NCBI GenBank assembly: GCA_964410105.1
Contig: CAYPFY010000001.1
Location: 320,197-384,196, forward strand
Length of the DNA: 64,000 nt
From: CAYPFY01 sp964410105
GTDB taxonomy: Bacteria > Bacteroidota > Ignavibacteria > UBA10030 > SZUA-254
Direction of reading: 5' to 3'
The position numbers and the translations under genes were made by a program. This document shows, in pieces, positions 1 to 8,100 of this stretch (the first letter of the stretch is position 1; each line of letters begins with the position of its first letter). Below the pieces are notes generated by a model, which saw only the letters and a list, made by a program, of their open reading frames with translations, was not told the DNA's origin and made no database searches.

Positions 1-82
1 GGACGCAGGGCCCGTCGGATTTGGGCGTACGGACGAAACTTTCGATATAGTGAGACCGCCAGGGAGAGAAAAGTCGTTCCAT
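1..82 (-). CDS. HIT-family hydrolase, N-terminal fragment
   Basis: Only the first 27 codons lie in the window; the gene continues past the left edge. The translation begins MERLFSPWRSHYIESF and runs on to a Gly-Pro-Cys. This is the usual opening of HIT-family nucleotide hydrolases/transferases (Ap4A phosphorylase type: Met-Glu-x-Leu, Pro-Trp-Arg, Tyr-Ile, then the first Cys of a zinc site). The family cleaves or transfers nucleoside phosphates using a His triad, which would lie outside the window. The ATG is 52 bp after the EF-G2-type gene on the same strand, so co-transcription is likely. I see no clear ribosome binding site. The call rests on the N-terminus alone. Confidence 0.7.
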   Translation of the reverse strand, partial: MERLFSPWRSHYIESFVRTPKSDGPCV

Positions 83-134
83 CAACGGCGGCGGGGAGGT
101 GGCGACACGAGCGCGGCGGGCACGCGGCGCGGAG

Positions 135-2243
135 TCATGCTTCTTCCTCGACCTTTTGCTTGGCGTGTTCGGCGATGATCTTCTCGGCGACCTCCCGCGG
201 CATCTCCTCGTAATGATCGAATTTCTGTTTGTGGATCCCGCGCCCCTGCGTCATAGACCGCAGAGTCGTCGAATAGCGGTAGAGCTCTTTGAGCGGAACA
301 AGGGCCTTGATGACCTGGTGCGATCCGTCGGAATCCATTCCGAGAATTTTGCCCCGCCTGCCCGAGATATCGCCCATCACATCGCCCATGTATTCCTCAG
401 GGACCATCACCTCGATCTCATAGATCGGCTCGAGCAGAATCGGCTTCGCCTCCCTGAACCCTTTTTTAAACGCCATGCGCCCGGCGATTTTGAAGGAATG
501 CTCGTCGGAATCGACATCGTGATACGAACCGTCGAACAGGGTCACCTTGACGTCGACCACCTTGTATCCGGCGATGACCCCAGAATCCATCGCTTCCACG
601 AGCCCCTTCTCGACGGCAGGCACGAACCTTCCGGGGACGACGCCGCCGACGACGGCGTCCTCAAACTGGAATCCGGTGCCGCGGGGGAGCGGTTCGATCT
701 TGAGCCAGACGTGGCCGAATTGTCCCCGGCCCCCTGTCTGCTTCTTATGTTTATACTCTACCTCATTCACGCGTCCGCGGATCGTCTCGCGGTAAGGGAT
801 TTTGGGCTCAACCATCTCGACATCGACCCCATATTTGGCCTTCAGCCTCTTGATGATGATCCCGAGGTGTAGCTCCCCCTGTCCGCTGATAAGCGTCTGA
901 TGGACCTCGCCGTCGACATGCATCACGAAGGTGGGATCCTCCTCGTGGAGCGCGTGGAGACCGGTCGCGATCTTGTCCTCATCCCCTTTCGTCTTGGCGA
1001 CAATCGCCATGCTTATGACAGGCTGTGGAAAGGGAATGGGCGGGAGGATGACGGAAAATGACTTGCTGCTGAGGGTATTGTTCGTATGAGTATCCTTGAG
1101 TTTCACGACCGCCCCGATATCGCCGGCGGGAAGCTTCGCCACCTCCTTGCGGTCCTTCCCGACCATGACGAACAGCTGTGCCAGCCGCTCGGATTTATTA
1201 TTGGCCTCGTTGACAAGATCCATTCCCGGGGTGACGGTGCCTGAATAGACACGGAAGAACGAGAGTTCGCCAACGTGCGGTTCCGAGACGGTCTTAAAGA
1301 CGAAGAGGGTCGGGGGTCCGGACGGGCTGCACGCCACTTTGACCGAAGATCCTTCGCCGTTGCGCGATCCGACGAGGTGGCCCGTTGCGGGTTCCACGTC
1401 GGCGGGAGACGGGGCGTAATCGACGAGGAAATCCAGAAGGGAGCCGATTCCGACCGAACGGGAGGCGGCGGCACAGAGGAGCGGGAAGATCTTTCTCGTG
1501 CGGATGCCGGCTTTCAGTCCCTGTTTCAGTTCCAGGTCGGTAAGCGAGCCTTTTTCGAAAAAAACGTCGAGCAGTTTTTCGTCGGTCTCCGCGACCTGTT
1601 CCACGAGCTGCTGCCGCATCGATTCGGCCTTTGATTTCAGCTCCTGGGGAATCTCCTGTTCGCTGAACTTTCCCTTCGCGTCGCCCGAAAACTTCAGCAG
1701 TTTCATCCGGAGCAGGTCCACGACAGAATCAAAGCGGGGCCCCTCTTCGGCCGGGAACTGGACCGGGATGATGTCGTGGGTGAATCGTTCCCGTCCCATG
1801 GATATGCAGCGGTCAAAATCGGAATTCTCATTGTCGAGCTTGTTCATGATGAAGACCGCCGCATTCCCGAGCTCCTTCGTGTAGTTCCACACGATCTCGG
1901 TGCCGACTTCCGCCCCTTCGACGGCCTTGAGAAACACGATCGCCGTGTCGGCCACGCGCAGGGCGCTCTTCACCTCTCCGGTGAAGTCCGTATACCCTGG
2001 GGTATCCAGGATGTTGAGCTTCGTTCCCTTCCAGTCCGCAAAGAGGAGCGAGGCGTTGATAGATATCTGCCGCTCCATTTCGTCCGGGTGATAATCGGAG
2101 ACGGTGTTCCCTTCCTCCACCCTCCCGAAACGGGAGGTGGTCCCGGCGGTGAAAAGGATCGCTTCGGCGAGCGTCGTCTTTCCGGCGCCGCCGTGTCCCA
2201 CGAGGGCGATGTTGCGGAGTGCGTCCGGGGAATAGTCCTTCAT
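135..2243 (-). CDS. EF-G2-type translational GTPase (elongation factor G paralogue)
   Basis: A 702-residue, full-length five-domain EF-G-like factor. Visible GTPase motifs are the P-loop GHGGAGKTT (about residue 17), G3 DTPGY and G4 NKLD. EF-G domains II-V follow, including the GSYHDVDS and GRRGKILGM stretches of domains IV-V. Two core positions differ from translocating EF-G: the switch I sequence RGITI reads RQISI, and the catalytic His of DTPGH is Tyr. Both are typical of the EF-G2 subgroup (Thermus EF-G2 has DAPGY). The factor should bind the ribosome, but its GTP hydrolysis may be weak or altered. A strong AAGGAG site precedes the ATG. It is probably not the only EF-G, because organisms with this type usually also carry a canonical fusA. 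Confidence 0.9.
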   Translation of the reverse strand: MKDYSPDALRNIALVGHGGAGKTTLAEAILFTAGTTSRFGRVEEGNTVSDYHPDEMERQISINASLLFADWKGTKLNILDTPGYTDFTGEVKSALRVADTAIVFLKAVEGAEVGTEIVWNYTKELGNAAVFIMNKLDNENSDFDRCISMGRERFTHDIIPVQFPAEEGPRFDSVVDLLRMKLLKFSGDAKGKFSEQEIPQELKSKAESMRQQLVEQVAETDEKLLDVFFEKGSLTDLELKQGLKAGIRTRKIFPLLCAAASRSVGIGSLLDFLVDYAPSPADVEPATGHLVGSRNGEGSSVKVACSPSGPPTLFVFKTVSEPHVGELSFFRVYSGTVTPGMDLVNEANNKSERLAQLFVMVGKDRKEVAKLPAGDIGAVVKLKDTHTNNTLSSKSFSVILPPIPFPQPVISMAIVAKTKGDEDKIATGLHALHEEDPTFVMHVDGEVHQTLISGQGELHLGIIIKRLKAKYGVDVEMVEPKIPYRETIRGRVNEVEYKHKKQTGGRGQFGHVWLKIEPLPRGTGFQFEDAVVGGVVPGRFVPAVEKGLVEAMDSGVIAGYKVVDVKVTLFDGSYHDVDSDEHSFKIAGRMAFKKGFREAKPILLEPIYEIEVMVPEEYMGDVMGDISGRRGKILGMDSDGSHQVIKALVPLKELYRYSTTLRSMTQGRGIHKQKFDHYEEMPREVAEKIIAEHAKQKVEEEA

Positions 2244-2365
2244 ATAAAAATCTCCTTCGTCCCGGAGGGCCGTCGAGTGCAGGCCATCGGGGGGTGCGGT
2301 TGGGAGAGCCGTCGGGTCCCTGTCGTGGAACCCTGAGGCTCAGTCTGCTGGGTTGAAAATCAGAG

Positions 2366-2752
2366 TTACGCGCGGAGGCGTCCGACGAACGTGCGGACGC
2401 CCTTGAAAATTGCGGCGAAAGTACTGACCGTATCCATAACGGGCTCTTCGATTTTTTCCTGCACGCGGCGCTCGAAGGCCACGATATTTTCTGCAATTTC
2501 CTTCAGCGAGTCGATGGCGCCCCTGACGATGTCCACCTGCTCGTCAACGCTCTCGGTGACCGTCTTGACCCTGTCGGTGATGACTTCAAGGTTTTCCATG
2601 ACGGGTATGGCTTTGGCGCTGATTTCCCTGAGATCCTTTTCCATGATGATCAGGATGTCACGGACCCGGCCAAGTATAACAATCAGATAAAGGCACAATG
2701 CGGTCGCGGCCGCGTAGGCGATGATCTCCATGACGACACGCAGTGAGTCCAT
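2366..2752 (-). CDS. DUF948-like membrane-anchored coiled-coil protein
   Basis: 128 residues. One N-terminal transmembrane helix (about residues 8-28) is followed by a long amphipathic, heptad-rich helical region and a basic C-terminus. This is the layout of DUF948 proteins, small envelope or stress-associated proteins of unknown biochemical role. It starts 14 bp after the YtxH-type gene on the same strand, with an AAGGAG site ahead of ATG. YtxH and DUF948 genes are often neighbours in Firmicutes and in the FCB group, which supports the call. No catalytic residues are apparent. Confidence 0.7.
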   Translation of the reverse strand: MDSLRVVMEIIAYAAATALCLYLIVILGRVRDILIIMEKDLREISAKAIPVMENLEVITDRVKTVTESVDEQVDIVRGAIDSLKEIAENIVAFERRVQEKIEEPVMDTVSTFAAIFKGVRTFVGRLRA

Positions 2753-2765
2753 GAGCGCTCCTTCT

Positions 2766-3170
2766 TTATGAACGTTGCCCGCTCTCGCGGTTTTTTTCGC
2801 CCTTATATGCGTCGACGCCCGCCCGGAAGGCCGCCTTGGCCCGGTTCTGCTCCGCCCCGGCGCGTTCCCGGATGCCGCTCAATACCTTTTCCGCATCATC
2901 CAGAATTAGCCCGGCCTTTTCCTTCGCATCGGAAATCAATTGATCGGACCGCGTCTTCCCCTGGTTCATGATGTCGATTCCCTTGGCGCGGGCCGCCTTC
3001 AGATATTCCTCCGCATCATCGGCGAGCTCGTTCGCCCGGTGCTTGATTTCAGACCGCAGTTCTTTTCCGCTCTTCGGCGCGTAGAGCAGCGCCGTGATGG
3101 CTCCGACCACCGTTCCGGCCAGAAAGCCGATCATCAATCCCCTTGCCATCCCGTTCCGTTCATCCGCCAT
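2766..3170 (-). CDS. YtxH domain-containing protein
   Basis: 134 residues. A glycine-rich hydrophobic segment near the N-terminus (about residues 10-30, GFLAGTVVGAITALLYAP) is followed by SGKELRSEI, the standard YtxH signature. The rest is charged and predicted to be helical. YtxH proteins are small membrane-associated proteins linked to general stress in Bacillus; no molecular function is established. A GGGGAGA site precedes the ATG. It is the first gene of a minus-strand unit with the DUF948-like gene and is divergent from the membrane protein at 3328. Confidence 0.8.
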   Translation of the reverse strand: MADERNGMARGLMIGFLAGTVVGAITALLYAPKSGKELRSEIKHRANELADDAEEYLKAARAKGIDIMNQGKTRSDQLISDAKEKAGLILDDAEKVLSGIRERAGAEQNRAKAAFRAGVDAYKGEKNRESGQRS

Positions 3171-3327
3171 AATCTCTCCCCTTCAGAAAAGTCTGACTAT
3201 CCTTTGAATTGTTTCAGGCAAAGTAGTATTTCTCCCGACGAAAATCAAGTAATTCTCGAAAGTTTCGCTTGCATTTAGGAGAGGGAACGATTATTTTGAC
3301 CTCCTGAAAGGAGCGATCCGGATTCAG

Positions 3328-4452
3328 ATGTGGAGAACAACGGAAGGGAGCACGGGGAGGCTCATCCAGCTGTGCCTCGGCTATTTCACATTCTATGTGA
3401 TCACCGGGGTCACCGTAAAATACTTCACCGGAAGCGCGATCCTCGGCTATCCGGGCATGAAGGACATGGAATTCCTCGTCTACAGCACGATCGGCGGGAA
3501 TCTGATCGCCCTCTCCGTCGCCGTCGCGCTCCGATGGTACCGGCTTAAATCCAACGGCCTGATCAGATGGGGCCCCTTCAGTTTTCCCCAGGAACTGCTT
3601 TACATCATCCCGTCGGGGGTATGCACGGCGGTCGTGATTCCGACGACCACCCTGATGTACATGCTGGTTCCCTCGGTCATGGTGGCCATGGTGATAATGC
3701 GATCGAGCGTGATCATCATCAGCCGGGCAGTGGACGCGGTTCAGATCCGGCAGAATATTCTGCACAAGAAGGTCTACCGGGAAGAAAATATCGCCGTCCT
3801 CTTTGCCCTCCTGGCGGCGAGCGTCAACATATTCTGGGTGAGCGCGGGGGGTTTCGATTTCGTGAAATCGCCCGCCGCGGTGATCACCCTGTCAAGCTAC
3901 GTCGTAGCGTATGCCGTCCGCATCTACATCATGAATTTTTACAAGAACACCCGCGCCAGGGGCGTCAAGCTCGATAACAACGGGTTTTTCGCCATCGAGC
4001 AGATCAGCGCGACGGCCGTCATGATCGCTGCAGGCGTCTTCCTCTTCTCCTCCCCCCGGCTCCTCGGATGGACCGGGGACCAGATCACGCTGTTCAGGGA
4101 TTCCTTTCTTGCCCCCAAACCGCAGTGGCCGCAGGCGGTACTCGCCGGCACGGCGTACGGCATGGTGGCGTTCTTCTCCGTTTTCATTTTCATGTTCAGG
4201 GGAAGGACAGCGACATTTGCCGGGCTTGTGAATCGTCTCACCTCCCTGGTGGCGGGAACGACCGCCACGGTCATCACCTACCTGGCATTCAGCGGAAGGT
4301 TCCCGAGGACGGAGGACTGGGTTTCGCTCGTCTTCATTCTGATTGCGGTCGCGTTCCTTGCGCGGGCGGAGCGGAAGCGGACGGCGGAGCTTTCGGAATC
4401 AGCCGCGCCCCGGGCGGCCGCAGCATTCGCAACAATCCCGCAACGCCCCTGA
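3328..4452 (+). CDS. Polytopic membrane protein, DMT/EamA-like topology
   Basis: 374 residues with about ten hydrophobic helices and short loops, ending in a basic, alanine-rich cytoplasmic tail. The size and helix count fit a drug/metabolite-transporter-like fold, but I do not recognise a family motif and the substrate is unknown. An AAGGAG lies 14 nt before the ATG, which is longer than ideal, so an upstream ATT start is conceivable. The gene stands alone on the plus strand and ends 4 bp from the convergent P-loop gene. It is divergent from ytxH across about 157 bp that should hold both promoters; I could not assign clear boxes there. Confidence 0.6.
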   Translation: MWRTTEGSTGRLIQLCLGYFTFYVITGVTVKYFTGSAILGYPGMKDMEFLVYSTIGGNLIALSVAVALRWYRLKSNGLIRWGPFSFPQELLYIIPSGVCTAVVIPTTTLMYMLVPSVMVAMVIMRSSVIIISRAVDAVQIRQNILHKKVYREENIAVLFALLAASVNIFWVSAGGFDFVKSPAAVITLSSYVVAYAVRIYIMNFYKNTRARGVKLDNNGFFAIEQISATAVMIAAGVFLFSSPRLLGWTGDQITLFRDSFLAPKPQWPQAVLAGTAYGMVAFFSVFIFMFRGRTATFAGLVNRLTSLVAGTTATVITYLAFSGRFPRTEDWVSLVFILIAVAFLARAERKRTAELSESAAPRAAAAFATIPQRP

Positions 4453-4456
4453 TCTT

Positions 4457-5170
4457 TCACCCACCACGGGCGGAGCTCCAGAGTTTTCCGGTCACGCGTT
4501 CGAGCTCGGCGCCGAGCTTCGCGGGGTCGTCAGTTTTTTCCGGCATGTTTTCGAAGACCGCGTAGGGCACCTTGTGCCCCCTGATATCGATCGTCAGGGG
4601 ATCGGAGGTGAGTCTCTCCCAGTCATTCGTCCTGTAATAATGCTCCATTTTCTCGTCGGGAAGCGAGTGATACAGGATGGAATCCTCCATCCCGGAGCGT
4701 GCGCGCCGGCGGTTCTTTCTCACCGATTCCTCATAGCTCACCTTGATATAAACAATGCGCGCCCGGCGAAGGATCTCTTCATGGAGGTAGGAGAATGCCT
4801 CGGAGAATCCGTTCTCTCCCCCGCGTGAAAACTCGATGACGGTCGTCATGCCGGAATGATAGTCGGGGTTGGCCGCGAGCCTCTTCCGGTAGGCAAGGTT
4901 GATCCGTTCGATGAAGAGATTCCAGATGAAAGGATCCGTGAACCAGTATTTTTCGTCCGACCAGAGCCGCCGCCTCCCATGGCGCGTCAGGATATCGTCG
5001 ATTTCGAAGGTCTCCCAGACGTAGGGAAAATCGTCGATCTCCTCGAACTCGCCCACGTGGAAACGGCGCAACCGTTCTTCCGGCGGACATTTTTTCAGAA
5101 AATCGATGACCTCGGATTTCCCCGCGGCCGGGCGCCCGATGAGGATGATGACCTCGAAATTCTTTCTCAC
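4457..5170 (-). CDS. P-loop NTPase/kinase-like protein of unknown function
   Basis: 237 residues with an N-terminal beta strand and a Walker A motif, GRPAAGKS (about residues 12-19). The rest is rich in aromatic and charged residues; RARIVYIKVSYEESVRKNRRR looks like the lid/arginine region of a nucleotide or small-molecule kinase. No specific family is recognised. The GTG start sits in a GTGA overlap with the stop of the upstream 5'-nucleotidase gene, with AGGAAG just upstream, so the two are probably translationally coupled. That pairing weakly suggests nucleotide or phosphate metabolism, which is inference only. Confidence 0.6.
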   Translation of the reverse strand: MRKNFEVIILIGRPAAGKSEVIDFLKKCPPEERLRRFHVGEFEEIDDFPYVWETFEIDDILTRHGRRRLWSDEKYWFTDPFIWNLFIERINLAYRKRLAANPDYHSGMTTVIEFSRGGENGFSEAFSYLHEEILRRARIVYIKVSYEESVRKNRRRARSGMEDSILYHSLPDEKMEHYYRTNDWERLTSDPLTIDIRGHKVPYAVFENMPEKTDDPAKLGAELERVTGKLWSSARGG

Positions 5171-6687
5171 GGGACTTCCTGAAACCGGCGTGCGAGCGCC
5201 GAATGGATCGTTTTATCCCGCTCGACCTTGGCCATGAGCGCGTCCGACACGGTCTCGGTGCCGCAGGAGGAGCCCGGGGGGCTGAAGCCCAGGTATTTCT
5301 CCTTCTGGTTCATCACAAAATCGTGCGTGGCCCAGAGGTACTGGCGGTCATCCTTCAGATCCTCCCCTGCGATCGTAATTTTCTGGATCTGAGGCTGCCC
5401 GTCCGGGCCCCTCTTCCAGGTGCACGTGATCCCGGAGATGTCGATTGATGTCCTCCCGGAGATGAGCGTCTGCAGGTATCGTGTGACGAGCCCGCGGACC
5501 GATGCGCCGGGCGCCGTGAAAGTGCAGATGACATTCCCGAAGGGGGAGATTTCGAAGAGGTCCAGGCGTCTTATCGGGCCCGCCGACAGATCCTTCCGGA
5601 TCCCGCTGCTGTTGGAAATCCCTATGTCGGCCTTCCCTGCTTCCCGGATGGCATCGGCGGCAAAACCACCGATATTGCTTTCGCCGGAGCGGGAGCGCTT
5701 CCAGTCGTCGGTGAGCGTGCCGATGACCTCGCCGAATTCCTTTTCAATTTTCGATCGGAATTCATCCACAAACCGGGACATCTCGTTCTCCGGCCGGTCC
5801 TTTCGCTCCCAGAGGGCAATCAGCTTTCCCTGAAAGGAGACGATCTTATGGGCATCGACCGTGATATCGAGGTCGCCGAGATTCTCGCAATTCGAGCCGG
5901 TCTGGCAGATAACGACTCCGTTGACCACCCTCGGCTCACGGAGCCTCGTATGGCTGTGACCCCCGATGATGACATTGAGCCCGTGTGTGGCGGCCGCCAG
6001 AAGAGAATCGTCCTCGACCCCGTCATGCGTCACGGCCACGATGAGATCCGTTTCAGGGCTGATCTTATCGATGATCCGCTGCGTCACGGGGGCGATGCCG
6101 ATCACCTTGAGTCCGAGGAGATTATTCGTATTCGTCACGTTAAAGAGATCGGTGGTCGTCAGGCCCAGGACCCCGATGCGAAGCCCGCTTTTCAGGATAA
6201 TGACATAGTCCTTGTTGTTGAGAACGAAATTACCGGCTGAGTCGGTGACATTGGCGCTGAGCGTTGGAAACCGTGCGATCCGGGTCAGCCGTCTCAGATT
6301 ATCCTGCGAGACGTCGAGATCATGGTTTCCGATCGCCCACGCGTCATAGCCCACTTTGTTCATCATCTCAAAGAGGGCCCCGCCTTTCGCCCCCTCATGC
6401 TCGATGGTCGATATCGGATTCCCGGTCATCACGTCGCCGGCATCGAGAAGGAGGACATCCCCCTTCGCCCTGCGGATGCTGTCGACAATCCAGAATAGTT
6501 CCCGGAAACCGCCGATCATGGGCCGGGGGGTGGCCTGGATCCATGTCGCCTCGTGTGGCACAAACCCCGCGTGAATGTCGTTCGTATGGAGGATTGTCAG
6601 GGACTTCGGCTGCGAGCAGCTGAAGACGGTGAAAAGCGGCGCGAAGAGACAAAGCACCAGCGTCCGCTGAAGAAAGTTTTTTTTCAT
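5167..6687 (-). CDS. 5'-nucleotidase / UshA-family metallophosphatase lipoprotein
   Basis: 506 residues. A lipoprotein-like signal ends in VFSC (Cys24). The metallophosphatase domain carries HTNDIHAG, GDVMTGNP, GNHDLD, VTHDG and GGHSHT, which supply the two-metal ligands. The 5'-nucleotidase C-terminal substrate-binding domain follows from about residue 320. The family hydrolyses nucleotides, UDP-sugars or related phosphoesters in the periplasm or at the outer membrane; the exact substrate cannot be told. The length matches UshA/CpdB-type enzymes. It is followed by the P-loop gene with a 4-nt overlap. No strong ribosome binding site is visible before the ATG. Confidence 0.85.
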   Translation of the reverse strand: MKKNFLQRTLVLCLFAPLFTVFSCSQPKSLTILHTNDIHAGFVPHEATWIQATPRPMIGGFRELFWIVDSIRRAKGDVLLLDAGDVMTGNPISTIEHEGAKGGALFEMMNKVGYDAWAIGNHDLDVSQDNLRRLTRIARFPTLSANVTDSAGNFVLNNKDYVIILKSGLRIGVLGLTTTDLFNVTNTNNLLGLKVIGIAPVTQRIIDKISPETDLIVAVTHDGVEDDSLLAAATHGLNVIIGGHSHTRLREPRVVNGVVICQTGSNCENLGDLDITVDAHKIVSFQGKLIALWERKDRPENEMSRFVDEFRSKIEKEFGEVIGTLTDDWKRSRSGESNIGGFAADAIREAGKADIGISNSSGIRKDLSAGPIRRLDLFEISPFGNVICTFTAPGASVRGLVTRYLQTLISGRTSIDISGITCTWKRGPDGQPQIQKITIAGEDLKDDRQYLWATHDFVMNQKEKYLGFSPPGSSCGTETVSDALMAKVERDKTIHSALARRFQEVP

Positions 6688-6802
6688 CGGATTATGGAGT
6701 GGATGTTGGAATAACCGGGATGGCCACGGACTTCTGGCCGCATGAATCCTCCCCCTCCCTTGTCGAAGGGGGGGTGGGACGGTCGCCGGCCGGCGTCAGA
6801 GT

Positions 6803-6898
6803 CTAGCGATTTCTCTTCTTGTGACGATTCTTCCGAAGGCGTTTCTTCCTCTTGTGGGTCGCCATCTTTCTCCGCAGGCGTTTTTTTCCGCTCGGCAT
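6803..6898 (-). CDS. AURKAIP1/COX24-domain small ribosomal protein-like peptide
   Basis: A 31-codon gene, easily missed by size filters. It begins MPSGKKRLRRKMATHKRKKR and ends RKNRHKKRNR, almost entirely Lys/Arg. This matches the short AURKAIP1/COX24 domain proteins of the Bacteroidota/Chlorobiota group, related to the mitochondrial small-subunit protein mS38. It probably binds 16S rRNA as a ribosomal accessory protein. An AGGAG site lies 7 nt upstream of the ATG. It sits directly downstream of the zinc-ribbon/TPR gene, in a run with SppA and HU. Confidence 0.85.
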   Translation of the reverse strand: MPSGKKRLRRKMATHKRKKRLRKNRHKKRNR

Positions 6899-6907
6899 TT
6901 TGATCTC

Positions 6908-7729
6908 CTACAATGATGAACGATTTGATTTTTGGTGCTGGTCGAGGAATTGTTGGGCTCGTTTCGCTGTCTCTGAACCGGGGTCGATCGCAATACATTT
7001 CTTGAACCACTCGATCGCCTGCTCATTCTCTCCCGTATGGAAACTGATGATCCCGAGATTGAAGTGAGCGAGCTGGTGCTTTGGGGAATACCGGATCGCC
7101 GTGATCATCTCATCCTGAGCGATACGGAGGTATTCCTCGCCCCGGGTCGAATCGGAGAATGACATATTGAAATATGAAATCGCCATGTCGACCCTGGCAT
7201 CGGCGTTCGTGGAATCAATAGAAAGATACCGGTCGTAGGCGGCTACTGCAAGGGGGTAAGACTTCAGGTCGTAGTACAGGTTTGCCAATCGGAGGAGCGA
7301 GGCCGCGTCCTTCGGGTTTCGTTCGACGGCATTTCGCAAAACACTTATCTCCGCAGACGCGCCGGGCGCTCCGGCTGCGGGCTTGTCGTCATGCCTTCCC
7401 TTCAGGACGATGACGGTCACGATAAGGAGCAGCGCGGTGGCGGCCGTGAGTTTCCAGCTGTGGAGAAGCGGGAGAGAAGAACGGAGGGGAGTCGGCTGCG
7501 GCTGGCGGGAAATGCGCGGGGTGAGGCTCGCGCCGCAGCTCTGGCAGGATGAGGATCCCGGCGGATTGCTCTGTCCGCAGAGGCGGCACGTGCCCGCCGG
7601 TGCCGGCTCATCCCGGGATGCCGCCGCCGGCGACAATCCCCACTCCACCTTCGAGCCGCAGGAGCTGCAGAATCTATCGGACTGAAGAATCTCGGCGCCG
7701 CAGTCCCTGCATACGATCTTCGGAATCAT
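6908..7729 (-). CDS. Double zinc-ribbon, single-pass membrane TPR protein
   Basis: 273 residues. Two N-terminal zinc ribbons are visible: CRDCG...CSSCG at about residues 8-26 and CRLCG...CQSCG at about 48-65. A transmembrane helix follows (about 95-112), then three to four tetratricopeptide repeats to the end. The layout suggests a cytoplasmic metal-binding head and an extracytoplasmic protein-interaction domain. The partner is unknown. It starts 5 bp after the HU stop, so it is in the sppA-HU unit. No good ribosome binding site is present, which is consistent with coupling. Confidence 0.75.
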   Translation of the reverse strand: MIPKIVCRDCGAEILQSDRFCSSCGSKVEWGLSPAAASRDEPAPAGTCRLCGQSNPPGSSSCQSCGASLTPRISRQPQPTPLRSSLPLLHSWKLTAATALLLIVTVIVLKGRHDDKPAAGAPGASAEISVLRNAVERNPKDAASLLRLANLYYDLKSYPLAVAAYDRYLSIDSTNADARVDMAISYFNMSFSDSTRGEEYLRIAQDEMITAIRYSPKHQLAHFNLGIISFHTGENEQAIEWFKKCIAIDPGSETAKRAQQFLDQHQKSNRSSL

Positions 7730-7734
7730 TCGGG

Positions 7735-8034
7735 CTAAGCAGGCTGCATCTTTTTGAGATTCTCGTTCACAACCGCCCGGAGTTCCTTCGAAACCTTGAA
7801 GAAGGGGACAAAATGTTCGTCCACCTTCACCTGAGCGCCGGTGCGCGGATTGCGGGCTATCCGGCCCTTTCGTTTCTTCGTCTTGAAGCTCCCGAAACCC
7901 CGGATCTCAATATTCTTTCCTTCCTTCAACGCCTCGATGACCGTCTGAATGAATCCATCAACCACTGCCTCCGTCTCCACCTTCGTGAGCCCGGTGCCGG
8001 AAGCGATGTGGTCGACTATATCTGCCTTGGTCAA
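7735..8034 (-). CDS. HU/IHF-family DNA-binding protein
   Basis: 99 residues from a TTG start, read LTKADIVDHIA, which aligns with the usual HU opening MTKADIV. An AAGGAG lies 7 nt before this TTG, so I prefer it to the in-frame ATG nine codons upstream (8061). The DNA-contacting arm motif GRIARNPRTG is intact. HU-like dimers bend and compact DNA. It lies in the same minus-strand unit as sppA (upstream) and the zinc-ribbon protein (downstream). Whether it is HU or an IHF subunit cannot be decided from sequence alone. Confidence 0.92.
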   Translation of the reverse strand: MTKADIVDHIASGTGLTKVETEAVVDGFIQTVIEALKEGKNIEIRGFGSFKTKKRKGRIARNPRTGAQVKVDEHFVPFFKVSKELRAVVNENLKKMQPA

Positions 8035-8100
8035 TGTACTTCTCCTTATGATGTTGGACATTGCCCGCCCGCGCCCGTCGCGCGGATCCGGAGCGTTTCG

